This document shows, one piece after another, positions 38,001-47,133 of a DNA stretch of 64,000 bases. This DNA comes from Meloidogyne chitwoodi (Eukaryota; Nematoda; Chromadorea; Rhabditida; Meloidogynidae), in contig JACZZP010000006.1 in the NCBI GenBank assembly GCA_015183035.1, forward strand, positions 2,046,001-2,110,000. The letters are read 5' to 3'. Position 1 is the first letter of the stretch. Every line of letters begins with the position of its first letter. The translations under genes and the position numbers were made by a program. The notes under the pieces were generated by a model. That model was not told where the DNA came from. It was given only the letters and a program-made list of their open reading frames with translations, and searched no databases.

Positions 38001-40164
38001 CCTTCCAACCTATGTGTAGTGTGAAGGGAACAAACCAATTAGATGGTCTGGTTATGTTCCTTCCAACCTATGTGTAGTGTGAAGGGAACAAACCAATTAG
38101 ATGGTCTGGTTATGTTCCTTCCAGCCTATGTGTAGTGTGAAGGGAACAAACCAATTAGATGGTCTGGTTATGTTCCTTCCAACCTATGTGTAGTGTGAAG
38201 GGAACAAACCAATTAGATGGTCTGGTTATGTTCCTTCCAACCTATGTGTAGTGTGAAGGGAACAAACCAATTAGATGGTCTGGTTATGTTCCTTCCAGCC
38301 TATGTGTAGTGTGAAGGGAACAAACCAATTAGATGGTCTGGTTATGTTCCTTCCAACCTATGTGTAGTGTGAAGGGAACAAACCAATTAGATGGTCTGGT
38401 TATGTTCCTTCCAACCTATGTGTAGTGTGAAGGGAACAAACCAATTAGATGGTCTGGTTATGTTCCTTCCAGCCTATGTGTAGTGTGAAGGGAACAAACC
38501 AATTAGATGGTCTGGTTATGTTCCTTCCAACCTATGTGTAGTGTGAAGGGAACAAACCAATTAGATGGTCTGGTTATGTTCCTTCCAACCTATGTGTAGT
38601 GTGAAGGGAACAAACCAATTAGATGGTCTGGTTATGTTCCTTCCAACCTATGTGTAGTGTGAAGGGAACAAACCAATTAGATGGTCTGGTTATGTTCCTT
38701 CCAACCTATGTGTAGTGTGAAGGGAACAAACCAATTAGATGGTCTGGTTATGTTCCTTCCAACCTATGTGTAGTGTGAAGGGAACAAACCAATTAGATGG
38801 TCTGGTTATGTTCCTTCCAACCTATGTGTAGTGTGAAGGGAACAAACCAATTAGATGGTCTGGTTATGTTCCTTCCAGCCTATGTGTAGTGTGAAGGGAA
38901 CAATCACATTTCCAAGTACTAGTTACTCTTCACATAATATGAAGGTATTTGTTCGATATTGAAAATACTAATAGTATAAAATGCTAAAATCTCAAATTTC
39001 TAATTGGATCAAATTTCCAAAATAGAAAATGAATATGTCAAAACTATAGATTAGAATTTTGAAAAAACAGGATCGGGAAATGGGAAATTGAAAAATAGAA
39101 AGACCGCGAGTGAAACCAGGAATTCCCGCTTTTTCCAGATCCAAAAATAACCAGGTCCCGGCCGGGAATTCCGGGAAGGGAATTGGAACTATAATGACCG
39201 GCCGGGACCCGAACCGGTAAAACTGGGAATTCCCATCCCGATTTCATCCCGATGTCTTAAAAAAAACCGGGAAAAGGAATCGGGACCCGTTCGTGTTCCC
39301 ATCTATAGTCAAAACAACATTTCCAACAAAATGTAATCTTATTATTCCTTTGAATTAAAAAATAATAAACAAACCTTTAGAGTCCTGTTTATCATTTATA
39401 TTTTTTTCAATTAAATCAGTTAATTCTAAATAAATTTCCTCTTGATCCTCCCATTCAGGAAATTCTTTAGGTATTTCAAATATTATTATTTTCATTTCAT
39501 CATTCCATTCTGGAAATTTTTGTGCTTCTTCTTTCATTTTATTTTTTTCCAGCCATTCATTCCATTCTTCAAAACTTGTTGTCATTTTCAAAATCCATTT
39601 GAAAAATTCATTTTTTAACCAATCAAAATTATTTTTTAAAGGATTTAACAAAATTTGTTGTTTCTTTATATTTAACCATTTTTTAAATTTATTTGTAAAA
39701 TTTAATTGTTCTTTATCAATCTGTGAAGAAGGTAAATTCAAAAGAAAATTATTATTCCAATAAAAAAATATTTTATTAAAATTGTCCAATTTTTCAATTA
39801 TTTCATTTTTTTCTAAATCTTTTTCAATTATTTTTACTCCATTGAACCATTTTAAAAATTCAGACTTTAATTCAAAATATTTTTTTTCAATTTGTTCGAC
39901 CCATTTTAAATAATTTGAATCAATTTTTTTAGTTTTTTTCATATAAAACTTTTGAATATTATTTTTATAGACTTTTAAGTTCTTCCACTCTTCACTTTCT
40001 AACACTTGTTTAAATTCTTCAATTAATTCACCAATTATTTGTTTATTGTTTGTTGTTTTTGTTTCTTTGTTTTTAATTGGGTTAAGAGTTTCGTTGGATT
40101 CGGATGCTTCATTATTTTTTATAAATGATAACAATATTATTAAAATATAAATTTTTGTTTTCAT
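35025..40164 (-). CDS. CCS3: predicted secreted coiled-coil protein, family member 3
   Basis: Five exons (40164-39375, 37730-37112, 36740-36521, 36062-35723, 35272-35025) sum to 2217 bases, an exact 738-residue frame. The first exon carries the leader MKTKIYILIILLSFIKNNEA and a Trp-rich helical domain with repeated FxxW segments. The second holds the family motifs YGQERLEKLKEKL, AQIGSKKYSAITDDF, KFINCQK and YKECEKKFKLP, ending NEFR. Exon B starts SFKLSKRFEDL. Exon C has VYQQMHVFSGMNKSAINLF but, unlike its paralogs, no Ser/Pro tract. Exon D has WEDWKKNATDTQEKVKSNV and ends EECVPVSEIIEKDLDKL. In CCS1 and CCS2 the first two exons correspond to one. The 1.6-kb first intron contains a 17-copy satellite. 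An acceptor (TTTTAAG) lies 23 bases before the ATG. No function is known. Confidence 0.8.
36196..36310. mobile_element. 115-bp element with TAGGGTTGTTCC termini
   Basis: TAGGGTTGTTCC at the left and GGAACAACCCTA at the right are perfect 12-base inverted repeats. The interior is CCCCG/GGAACC-rich and palindromic. It lies in the intron between CCS3 exons C and B. The sequence at 63029-63105 shares the same terminus. Confidence 0.75.
36385..36470. repeat. GGGAATTCCC-type palindromic patch
   Basis: AGGAATTCCCAGTTTTCCCG and TTTCGGGTCCCGTTCG resemble parts of the larger patch at 39057-39310. It sits in a CCS3 intron. Confidence 0.5.
36851..37056. mobile_element. ~206-bp inverted-repeat element
   Basis: The left end CCGGAAAACACGTCAGTGAA is mirrored by CGCTGACGCATTTTCCTG at right, with a smaller perfect-looking hairpin (CATGAAAAACAC / GTGTTTTTGTTTTTTCATG) in the middle. 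It lies in the CCS3 exon A-B intron. Confidence 0.65.
37934..38903. repeat. 58-bp satellite, about 16.7 copies
   Basis: Seventeen contiguous units of 58 bases start GGTTATGTTCCTTCCAACCT; the last is partial. Units are near-identical and differ mainly at one site (CCAACC or CCAGCC). Within each unit GTTCCTTC and GAAGGGAAC can form a stem. The array fills much of the first intron of CCS3. A shorter inverted array of the same unit is in the matching intron of CCS4. Confidence 0.95.
39057..39310. repeat. GC-rich GGGAATTCCC / CGGGACCCG palindromic block
   Basis: The block contains GGCCGGGAATTCCGGGAAGG, GACCGGCCGGGACCCGAACC and CGGGAAAAGGAATCGGGACC, all self-complementary. It is by far the most GC-rich stretch of the array and lies between the satellite and the first exon of CCS3. 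Confidence 0.7.
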
Positions 40165-40676
40165 AAAAATTGTTTTTTTAAATTTATCTTAAAATTATAA
40201 AATAAATTTTAAAAAAATTTAAAAAAATATATTCAATTGACTTTCGTTAAAAGAACACTCTAACGAGATTTTTAAAAATTATTTTTTTATAAATTAAAAA
40301 AATGAATGAAATGAGAGGAGAGGAGAGAGAGAGAGAAAGTGTCCTTTTTAACATTCTTTTTTTTTAATTTTTAAAAAAATCCATTGTCTTTCCCTCACTC
40401 ATTACTGTCTCCTTTTTTAAATTTTCAAACAAAAGAAATTTTTTTTTAAAAAGTACATCCACGAGGAGAAGAAAAAAATTATTGATTGAAAAATGTCTTT
40501 TTTTTTAATTAATTTAAAAAAAAATTTTTAAAAAACTTAAAAAAAAACTTTTGTTTGGAGGAGGAATATTTACTATACAACTACCGTTTAATACAATAAA
40601 AATTATATATTTAAAAAATAAAAATAATTTTATATAATTACCCCAAAAATAAATATGTAAATAAATAATAGGAGAG

Positions 40677-40932
40677 CAGTTGAGTTGATTCTCCTTTAGA
40701 TAAACACCTCAATTGAGTACCATATATTTTCTCTTAAAGTTTTTTCGTAATACGAATGATATAATAAATTATATCTCATTTGAAAGAGCTCTTCAAGCTG
40801 AGTTGAATGAGATCAAAATAAACAAATTTAGTTGACTTTGAACAAAGTTTAGGAGCAAAAAATTAGTTTTATAGGACTCAATTGGGGTAATATCGAGGAC
40901 TCAACTGTAGAGACTCAGTTGAGGGGAACTCA
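40677..40932. mobile_element. CAGTTGAGT foldback/MITE-like element, copy 2
   Basis: CAGTTGAGTTGATTCTCC at left and GACTCAGTTGAGGGGAACTC at right are imperfect inverted termini, with inner CCTCAATTGAGTACC / GGACTCAATTGGGG. The core AATGATATAA, GAGCTCTTCAAGCTGAG and GAATGAGATCA match copy 1. Confidence 0.6.
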
Positions 40933-40939
40933 ATAATAT

Positions 40940-41191
40940 GTTTTTGTATGTTTTGTAATGTTTTTATATGTTTTTTTAATGTTTTAAGTTTTTGTTATAT
41001 TTTTGTAATGTTTTAAGTTTTTGTAATGTTTTAAGTTTTTTTGTAATGTTTTAAGTTTTTTGTATGTTTTTGTAATGTTTTAAGTTTTTGTAATGTTTTA
41101 ATTTTTTGTATGTTTTTGTAATGTTTTAATTTTTTGTATGTTTTTGTAATGTTTTAAGTTTTTGTAATGTTTTAATTTTTTGTATGTTTTT
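40940..41191. repeat. TTTTTGTAATGTTTTAAG simple array
   Basis: Units of TGTTTTTGTA, TTTTTGTAATG and TTTTAAG are shuffled over about 250 bases. This is an imperfect low-complexity array directly after the CAGTTGAGT element. Confidence 0.75.
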
Positions 41192-41574
41192 TTTATTAAC
41201 TTCATTCAAATTTAAAAGTAAAAAAAATTACTTTTGGTTTAGACCATTGTGGCTTATTTTAGTTAATTTACAGTATTTTAAATTAAGCAGTCTATACTTT
41301 TATAATTTTACTTTTTAATAAAATTGGTCAATTTTACAAATAATTTTTTAAATAATATTTACAATGAAAATTACTGTACAAAAATAATAAAATACAAATA
41401 TATACACATCTCTAATTCTTATAATAAAATCTCAGACTCTAATGGATTTTTGACAAAAATACTTCAAATTTTTAAAAAATTTATTCCAAAGGTCTACGGG
41501 TCCAATAGAGTCTGAAATTCCAAAATTTAAAAAATCTAAAATCTGTCCATTAGAGTCTAGCTTCATTCTCTACT

Positions 41575-44500
41575 CAAATCGTAGCATGAAATAAATTACT
41601 TAAAATCTCTTCAATATTTTCAGGTAATTCTGAAATTGGTAGACTGTCAATTTTTGTTATATTTTCATTTTCTTCTTCAATTTTTAAATTTTTTAAAATT
41701 TCAATAAAAATTTTATAAATCCAATTAACATTTTCTTCAGTCTTTTTTTGTACAAATAAAAGGTCTTCTTTCCATTGATTCCATTTTTTGTCTTTTTCTT
41801 CAATTTCTTTTTGAATTTGTTCTACTGAAATTAATTAATTTTAAAAATAGGTATATTAGAGTCTTAAAATAAATTAATAATATTCTTGTTATTTTTCTGT
41901 CTAAATATTCTCTAGAAACCGAGTGGTCGGTTCTGTGCCATGTTTTTAGTTTAAAACAAAAATCGACCAATCCAGACTCTAATATTCCCTAATCTTATCT
42001 CAATATTTCCTAATTTTTCTTCTCTAAAAATAAAAGAATAAAATAATTAATTTACAAACTCATTTTTTGTTTTTCTTCGTCTGTCATTTCCTTTTTCTTC
42101 TTAGCATTTGTAGTATTTTTATTTTTCTTATTTTTAGAGTCTAATGGAGGTTTTTCACTTTTTGGGGGTAATTTTGTAAAAGAAGATGTTGATTTTGATC
42201 TTTTTGGAAGTAACCAATATTTCTTTTTTTCTGTTTTTTTTAATTTTGGTAAAGTAGTTTCTGATAAAAGTTGAAGTGAAGGACTAGAAGGTGATTTTGG
42301 GGGACGCCAATTAAACTGTGAATTAATTAATGATGTTTCTGATACAGACTTTGGAATTGAAATTGATTTATTTAACTCTGTTGATGATATTAAAGACGGG
42401 GAAGAATATGAATGATGAATATTAGACAATTCTGGACTCAAACTGTCCGGAGACTCAAGTGACCCTGTTGATGTGACATTTGAGTCTGGTGATGAGAAAG
42501 ACGAATTATGAAGATGAGACGATTCTGGACTAAAAATGCTGTCCAGAGACTCAAATGACCTTGTTGATGGTGAACCTATGCCATTAGAGTATGGTGATTC
42601 CCATCCAGTTGAGTATTCACTATCCATTGAAACAAGTGAATCTGCCGAAAATGAATGTCTCAAAGAAAAAGTAGTTGACAAATCTGATCTCATTGACATA
42701 AAATCCATTAAAGAAAAATTTTCAATTTCAGGCAATTCTTCTTCCAAATAAATTGTTTTAATGTAAGAATTTGGTTTTTCCAAATAAATTTCTTCTTTTT
42801 CTTTTAATTCTTTCAATTTGTCAAGATATTCGAATAAAATATTTTTAGTCAATTTTTTGGCTATTTTTAACTCATTTTTTAGTATTTTTTCTTTTTGAGG
42901 GTCATTAGAGTCTTTTAAATTGTTTAAACTTTTATCAGCATTTTTAACCATACTTTCTGAGGCTAAAATTAAATTTCTTGTTTTTTTATGTAATTCTAAA
43001 GCAGATTTATTTGAATTTGAATATAAACGCATTTGTTTGTAGACAATGACCAAATCTTCCAATTTTATCTAAAAAAATGTTGGGAAATTTATTATTTGAT
43101 TTATTCACTTATTTTAAGATTATTTTGAAGTATAATATTTTGTTTAATTTTAAAAGTTGTCTTTGACATCCAAGTTTCAGACTCTTATTTCCTTAATTCT
43201 CAGACTCTTTTTCCTTAATTCTCAGACTCTTATTTCCTTAATTCTCAGACTCTTTTTCCTTAATTCTCAGACTCTTATGACCTCTAACTAGACAAGTTAA
43301 AAATAGAGAAGATTACAGTATTTTATTTTTGGCACCCAACCGTCCATGCCAAGGACGTTTGGGTGCCAAAAAATAAAACTTACAATAATATTTCCTTCAA
43401 TAAATTTCCCCAAATCATTAACAGTTTTTTTAAATAATTTTTCAAAATTAATTAAATAATTTAACATTCTTTTTTGTTCTCCTTTCATTAACTTAAAGTT
43501 TTTACTCAAAAATTCAAGTTTATTTAAATTATTTTCTTTTCCTAAACTTTTTTCTTCTTCGATTAAAATAATTTTTGATAATTCCTTTTTTGTATTCTCC
43601 CAATTTTTAATTATATTTTTTTTAAATGTTAAATTTTCAAAAATAACAAAACGATCAAGCAAATTGTAGCTAAAAAAATTTTTTTATTTTTTGACACCAA
43701 ACCGTCCCGATCAAGGACGGTTTGGTGCCAAAAAGTACAAAAATATTTTTTAAATTTTCAAATATTTTTTTTTATTTTTAATAATATTTTTAAAAATCTA
43801 ACCTGTAATTTTCTAAATTTTGTACAAATTTAGAATCTTCCTCAGACAATTTTAGACTAAAATCTTTAATTTTAGGTATTTTCCAATTTTTTTTACAATT
43901 TTTATATTCATTCCAAATTATTTTATCTTCTTCACTTTCTTTTTCTAATATAATTTTATTAAATAAATTATTTAATAAAATACTTAAATTTTTCTCATTT
44001 TTTAAATTTTCCTCATTTTTTAAATTTTCCTCATTTTCTTCAGTTAAAAAATAATTCTTCAGTACATCCAAGTTTTTAATTAAATAAATATATTCTCCTC
44101 TCTTTTTCCAACTTTCTTTCACTAATTCAAACTTTTCGAGTACTATTTCTTTAACTTCATTCTTTTCCTTTTCCAACTTGTTTATTACCGACTTTAAATG
44201 CAACCTTTTCTTTTCAAACATTTTTCCTTTCACTTGCAACTTTTCCAACTTTTTTTCTTTCTCTTCAAACTTTTTCTTGTTCTCTTCCAACTTTTTTTCT
44301 TTTTCTTCCAACTTTTTTATTATCTTTTCATTTCCTTCAACTTTTTCCCAACTTTTTTTAATTAAATTCATTTCTTTTATGTAAATTTTATCTTCTTTCT
44401 CTTCTTTTAATTGTTTTATCTTAGAGTCTAAGCTTATTTTAATTATATTCGCTGATTTTCCTTCATTTATATAATTTATAAGTGTCCCAAAATAATTTAA

Positions 44501-46381
44501 ATTTTTAACTAAATATTTTAAAATTAATTCTAAATTTTTTCTTTCTAAAAATTCCTTTTTTTCTTTAATTAATTTTTGGCATTTAATAAATTTATTTAAT
44601 TTAATAGATTTAAAAGGTTCGAGTCTTTCTTTTTTATATTCTTCAAATTCTTTAATAAGTACAGTATATTTTTCTTTTCCAATCTCAGCAAAATGTTTAA
44701 ATTCTACATTTGTCTGTTCCAACTTTTTATCAAAATAATTATAATCTGTAGGGTAATTTTTAGCCAAAAAAATTATTTTGACCAAAATATTATCAATTTT
44801 ACTTCTAAAATTGGATAAACTTGAAATTCCGTTTATAACGTTTTCAATATGTCCAGTATATTGATATTTATCTATTTGACCTAGTCCATCAGAAAATTCT
44901 TTTATTTCAATTGAATTTTCTTTTAATTCATTCAACTTTTCCTGTCCACAAAAAAGTTGATTTAAATAAATAATAAATTTATCCAATTTATTTTCTTCAT
45001 TTTTTCTAAAATTAAAAATTTTTATTGATAAATAAACTTTTCTTTTAATAATATTAATTAGAGATTGACAAAATTGTATATGCGGGAGGTATTTCTTCCA
45101 AAAATAATGCGGAACGGGACCTCGTTGGACTAATCCCGCAAATCCAAAAAAACGGGATTGCGGGAGCTGTATACCGCAAAATCCCGCGCGTGATTCTGTC
45201 CATCCCACATAATTTGGTTTGTTCCCTTCACACTACACATAGGCTGGAAGGAACATAACCAGACCATCTAATTGGTTTGTTCCCTTCACACTACACATAG
45301 GCTGGAAGGAACATAACCAGACCATCTAATTGGTTTGTTCCCTTCACACTACACATAGGCTGGAAGGAACATAACCAGACCATCTAATTGGTTTGTTCCC
45401 TTCACACTACACAAAGGTTGGAAGGAACATAACCAGACCATCTATTTGATTTGTTCCCTTCACACTACACATAGACTGGAAGGAACATAACCAGACCATC
45501 TAATTGGTTTGTTCCCTTCACACTACACAAAGGCTGGAAGGAACATAACCAGACCATCTATTTGATTTGTTCCCTTCACACTACACATAGACTGGAAGGA
45601 ACATGTCCCGCGTCGGTCTCAAATATTATTATTAATTCATAAAATTTCTAAGACTCAAATGGGGATGTAAACCAATAATAACTTACCCATTGTTGTCAGT
45701 GCTCTCAACAAATAAATTTAAAAGATTTTTATAGTTTTTCTCAACACTCCATTCAGGAAATTCTTTAGGTAATTTTATAATTATTTTAATTATTTTCTTA
45801 TATTGTGGAAAAATTGATATTAATTTTTCCTCATTTTTTTCTATCCAATCACTCCATTTTGAAAAATCTTTTTCTACAATTTTTTCACAAAATTTAAAAA
45901 AATTTTGTTTTAACAAAATTGGGGAATTTATCATTTCTTTCTCAACATTATTAAACCAATCAGACAATTTTTTAATTAATTTTTTATATTTTTCGGTAAA
46001 ATATAAAGGCAATTGTTCTTTTAAATTATTGCCCCAATTTAATAATTCTTTTTTTTTAAATTCTTTTAAAAAATCTTTTTCATTAATTTTATTTAAAAAT
46101 AAATATTTTAAATTATCCAAATATTCTTCTATCCAAATCTCCCAAATTTCTTTTTCTTCATTTTGAATTATTAAATTTCTCCAAATTTTATAATTTTCTT
46201 CTAATCTTAATTTATTTAATTCTAAATTTATTAAATCTTCATCATTTTCTAATAAATTTTTAAATTCTTTAATTAAATCACTTATTTGATTTTTAACTTC
46301 ATTTGGTAATTCTTGTGCCTCAGAGAAAGTTTTATTGAAAATAAATAGTATAAAAATTAAAATAAAATATTTTTTCTTCAT
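41575..46381 (-). CDS. CCS4: predicted secreted coiled-coil protein, family member 4 (frameshift in last exon)
   Basis: Exons 46381-45687, 45005-43803, 43669-43384, 43068-42060 and 41824-41575 follow the CCS3 pattern. The leader is MKKKYFILIFILFIFNKTFS. The second exon has CGQEKLNELKEN, FAEIGKEKYTVLIKEF, LNKFIKCQKLIK and YKNCKKNWKIPKIKDF. Exon B has NWENTKKELSK. Exon C starts IKLEDLVIVYKQMRLYSNSN and has the family's longest Ser/Pro tract (about 190 residues, many SPDS/SPES) followed by basic clusters (KKTEKKKYWLLPKRSKS). Exon D reads WNQWKED, then continues in another frame with QKKTEENVNWIYKIF and SLPISELPENIEEIL. The exon sum is one base short of a whole frame, so a single-base deletion near 41760 is likely, either real or an assembly error. 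The first intron contains an inverted satellite array. No function is recognised. Confidence 0.75.
43178..43278. repeat. CAGACTCTTATTTCCTTAATTCT tandem array (22/23-base alternation)
   Basis: Units beginning CAGACTCTTATTTCC and CAGACTCTTTTTCC alternate over about 100 bases, giving a 45-base higher-order unit. It lies in the CCS4 exon C-B intron and is built on the CAGACTC motif seen elsewhere. Confidence 0.8.
43327..43375. repeat. GGCACC-type hairpin, copy 1 (after CCS4 exon B)
   Basis: TTTTTGGCACCCAACCGTCC and GGACGTTTGGGTGCCAAAAA form a strong stem with a 7-base loop. It begins within about 10-20 bases of the exon B donor, inside the intron. Confidence 0.8.
43688..43736. repeat. GGCACC-type hairpin, copy 2 (before CCS4 exon B)
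   Basis: GACACCAAACCGTCC and GGACGGTTTGGTGCCAAAAA form a stem with a short loop, lying about 20 bases upstream of the exon B acceptor on the minus strand. It is closely related to copy 1, so the two bracket exon B. Confidence 0.8.
45060..45208. repeat. GCGGGAT/ATCCCGC palindromic block
   Basis: Interleaved GCGGGA and TCCCGC words (AACGGGATTGCGGGAGC, CGCAAAATCCCGCGCG) make a self-complementary GC-rich block next to the inverted satellite. TGTCCCGCGTCGG on the far side of the satellite suggests that the satellite lies inside this block. Confidence 0.55.
45211..45604. repeat. 58-bp satellite, inverted array, about 6.8 copies
   Basis: The same 58-base unit as at 37934-38903, in the opposite orientation (TTTGTTCCCTTCACACTAC). 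Copies are more diverged, with ACAAAGG for ACATAGG and TATTTGATTTG for TAATTGGTTTG in alternate units. It lies in the first intron of CCS4. Confidence 0.95.
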
Positions 46382-47133
46382 AAAATGTTTTTTTTAATTT
46401 TAAAAGAATTTTTTTATCTGAAAAAGAAAAAAATAAATAAATTTTAATATTTTAAATTTAAAATATATGAGAAAACCGAGGAAAAATTGTTTGGACAGTC
46501 GAGGGAATCGAACCCACATCCTTTACAATTGCCAAGACTAGAGCACAACCACTGCGTCACACCCAACTTTGATAAAAACTTATTTTTATTTACTCATATA
46601 ATCTTTAAGTAGTTTAAAAAACAAAGAAAACAGCCTTGTACTCCTTCAAAGTAATTTTTAAAATAAAATAGAGGGGAGAGTATATCGAATTTTTTAAAAT
46701 TAAAAAAAATGAATGAATGAGAGAATGAATCTGTGTGGGCCATGTTTTATTTAAAATTCTCTCCTTTCTTTTTTTTTTAATTGTCTAAATTTAAATTGCC
46801 CTTTACCTTAAGACTCTTTTAAACAAAGAAATTAAATATTAGACTGTCTAAGAAAATTTTAAAAAATTTCAAATAAAAAAATGTCCTTTTCTTACACCCT
46901 CAAGATTAAAAAATCATAAGATTTATTTAAAAGTTAAAAAAAATTTTTTTTAACTTTTTTGTTCTTACAATTTATCAAAATTAAAAATAAAATAAATAAA
47001 AAAATAAATAAATAAAATCACCAAGAGAAAATAAAATTGTTAAAGTAAATAAAAAGGCCAAAAACTTTAAGTGAGAGAAAACAAAAAAATAGTTATAAAA
47101 AAGAGATCTCAAAAAATAAAATATTTGTTAATT
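46382..47133. other. Spacer between CCS4 and the SUV39H gene
   Basis: No gene is visible. It holds the CCS4 5' flank (TTTTTCAG acceptor at 46418-46419, 36 bases before the ATG), a tRNA-like sequence at 46492-46566 and AT-rich DNA. Confidence 0.6.
46492..46566 (-). repeat. Degenerate tRNA-like sequence
   Basis: On the minus strand GTGACGCAGTGGTTGTGC resembles a tRNA D-arm and GTGGGTTCGATTCCCTC a T-arm with 4 of 5 stem pairs. The two acceptor strands do not pair, so a functional tRNA is unlikely. Confidence 0.55.

Larger units (their letters stand above)
40165..41574. other. Spacer between CCS3 and CCS4
   Basis: No gene is visible. It holds the CCS3 upstream region with AT-rich and GAGAGA tracts, a CAGTTGAGT element (40677-40932) and a GTTTTAAGTTTTTGTAAT simple array (40940-41191). 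Several AGACTCTAATGG motifs occur near 41443-41560. Confidence 0.6.

Noticed and set aside
37934..38903. CRISPR-like array
   Set aside because: Units are contiguous 58-bp repeats with no spacers, in an intron of a eukaryotic gene; it is a satellite.
43178..43278. Transcription terminator or regulatory array
   Set aside because: The alternating 22/23-base units look like ordinary minisatellite slippage; nothing supports a regulatory role.
45006..45208. N-terminal extension MGWTESRAGFCGIQL of the 43790-45208 open frame
   Set aside because: It reads through an acceptor at 45006 into a GC-rich repeat block; paralogs show that the exon begins at 45005.
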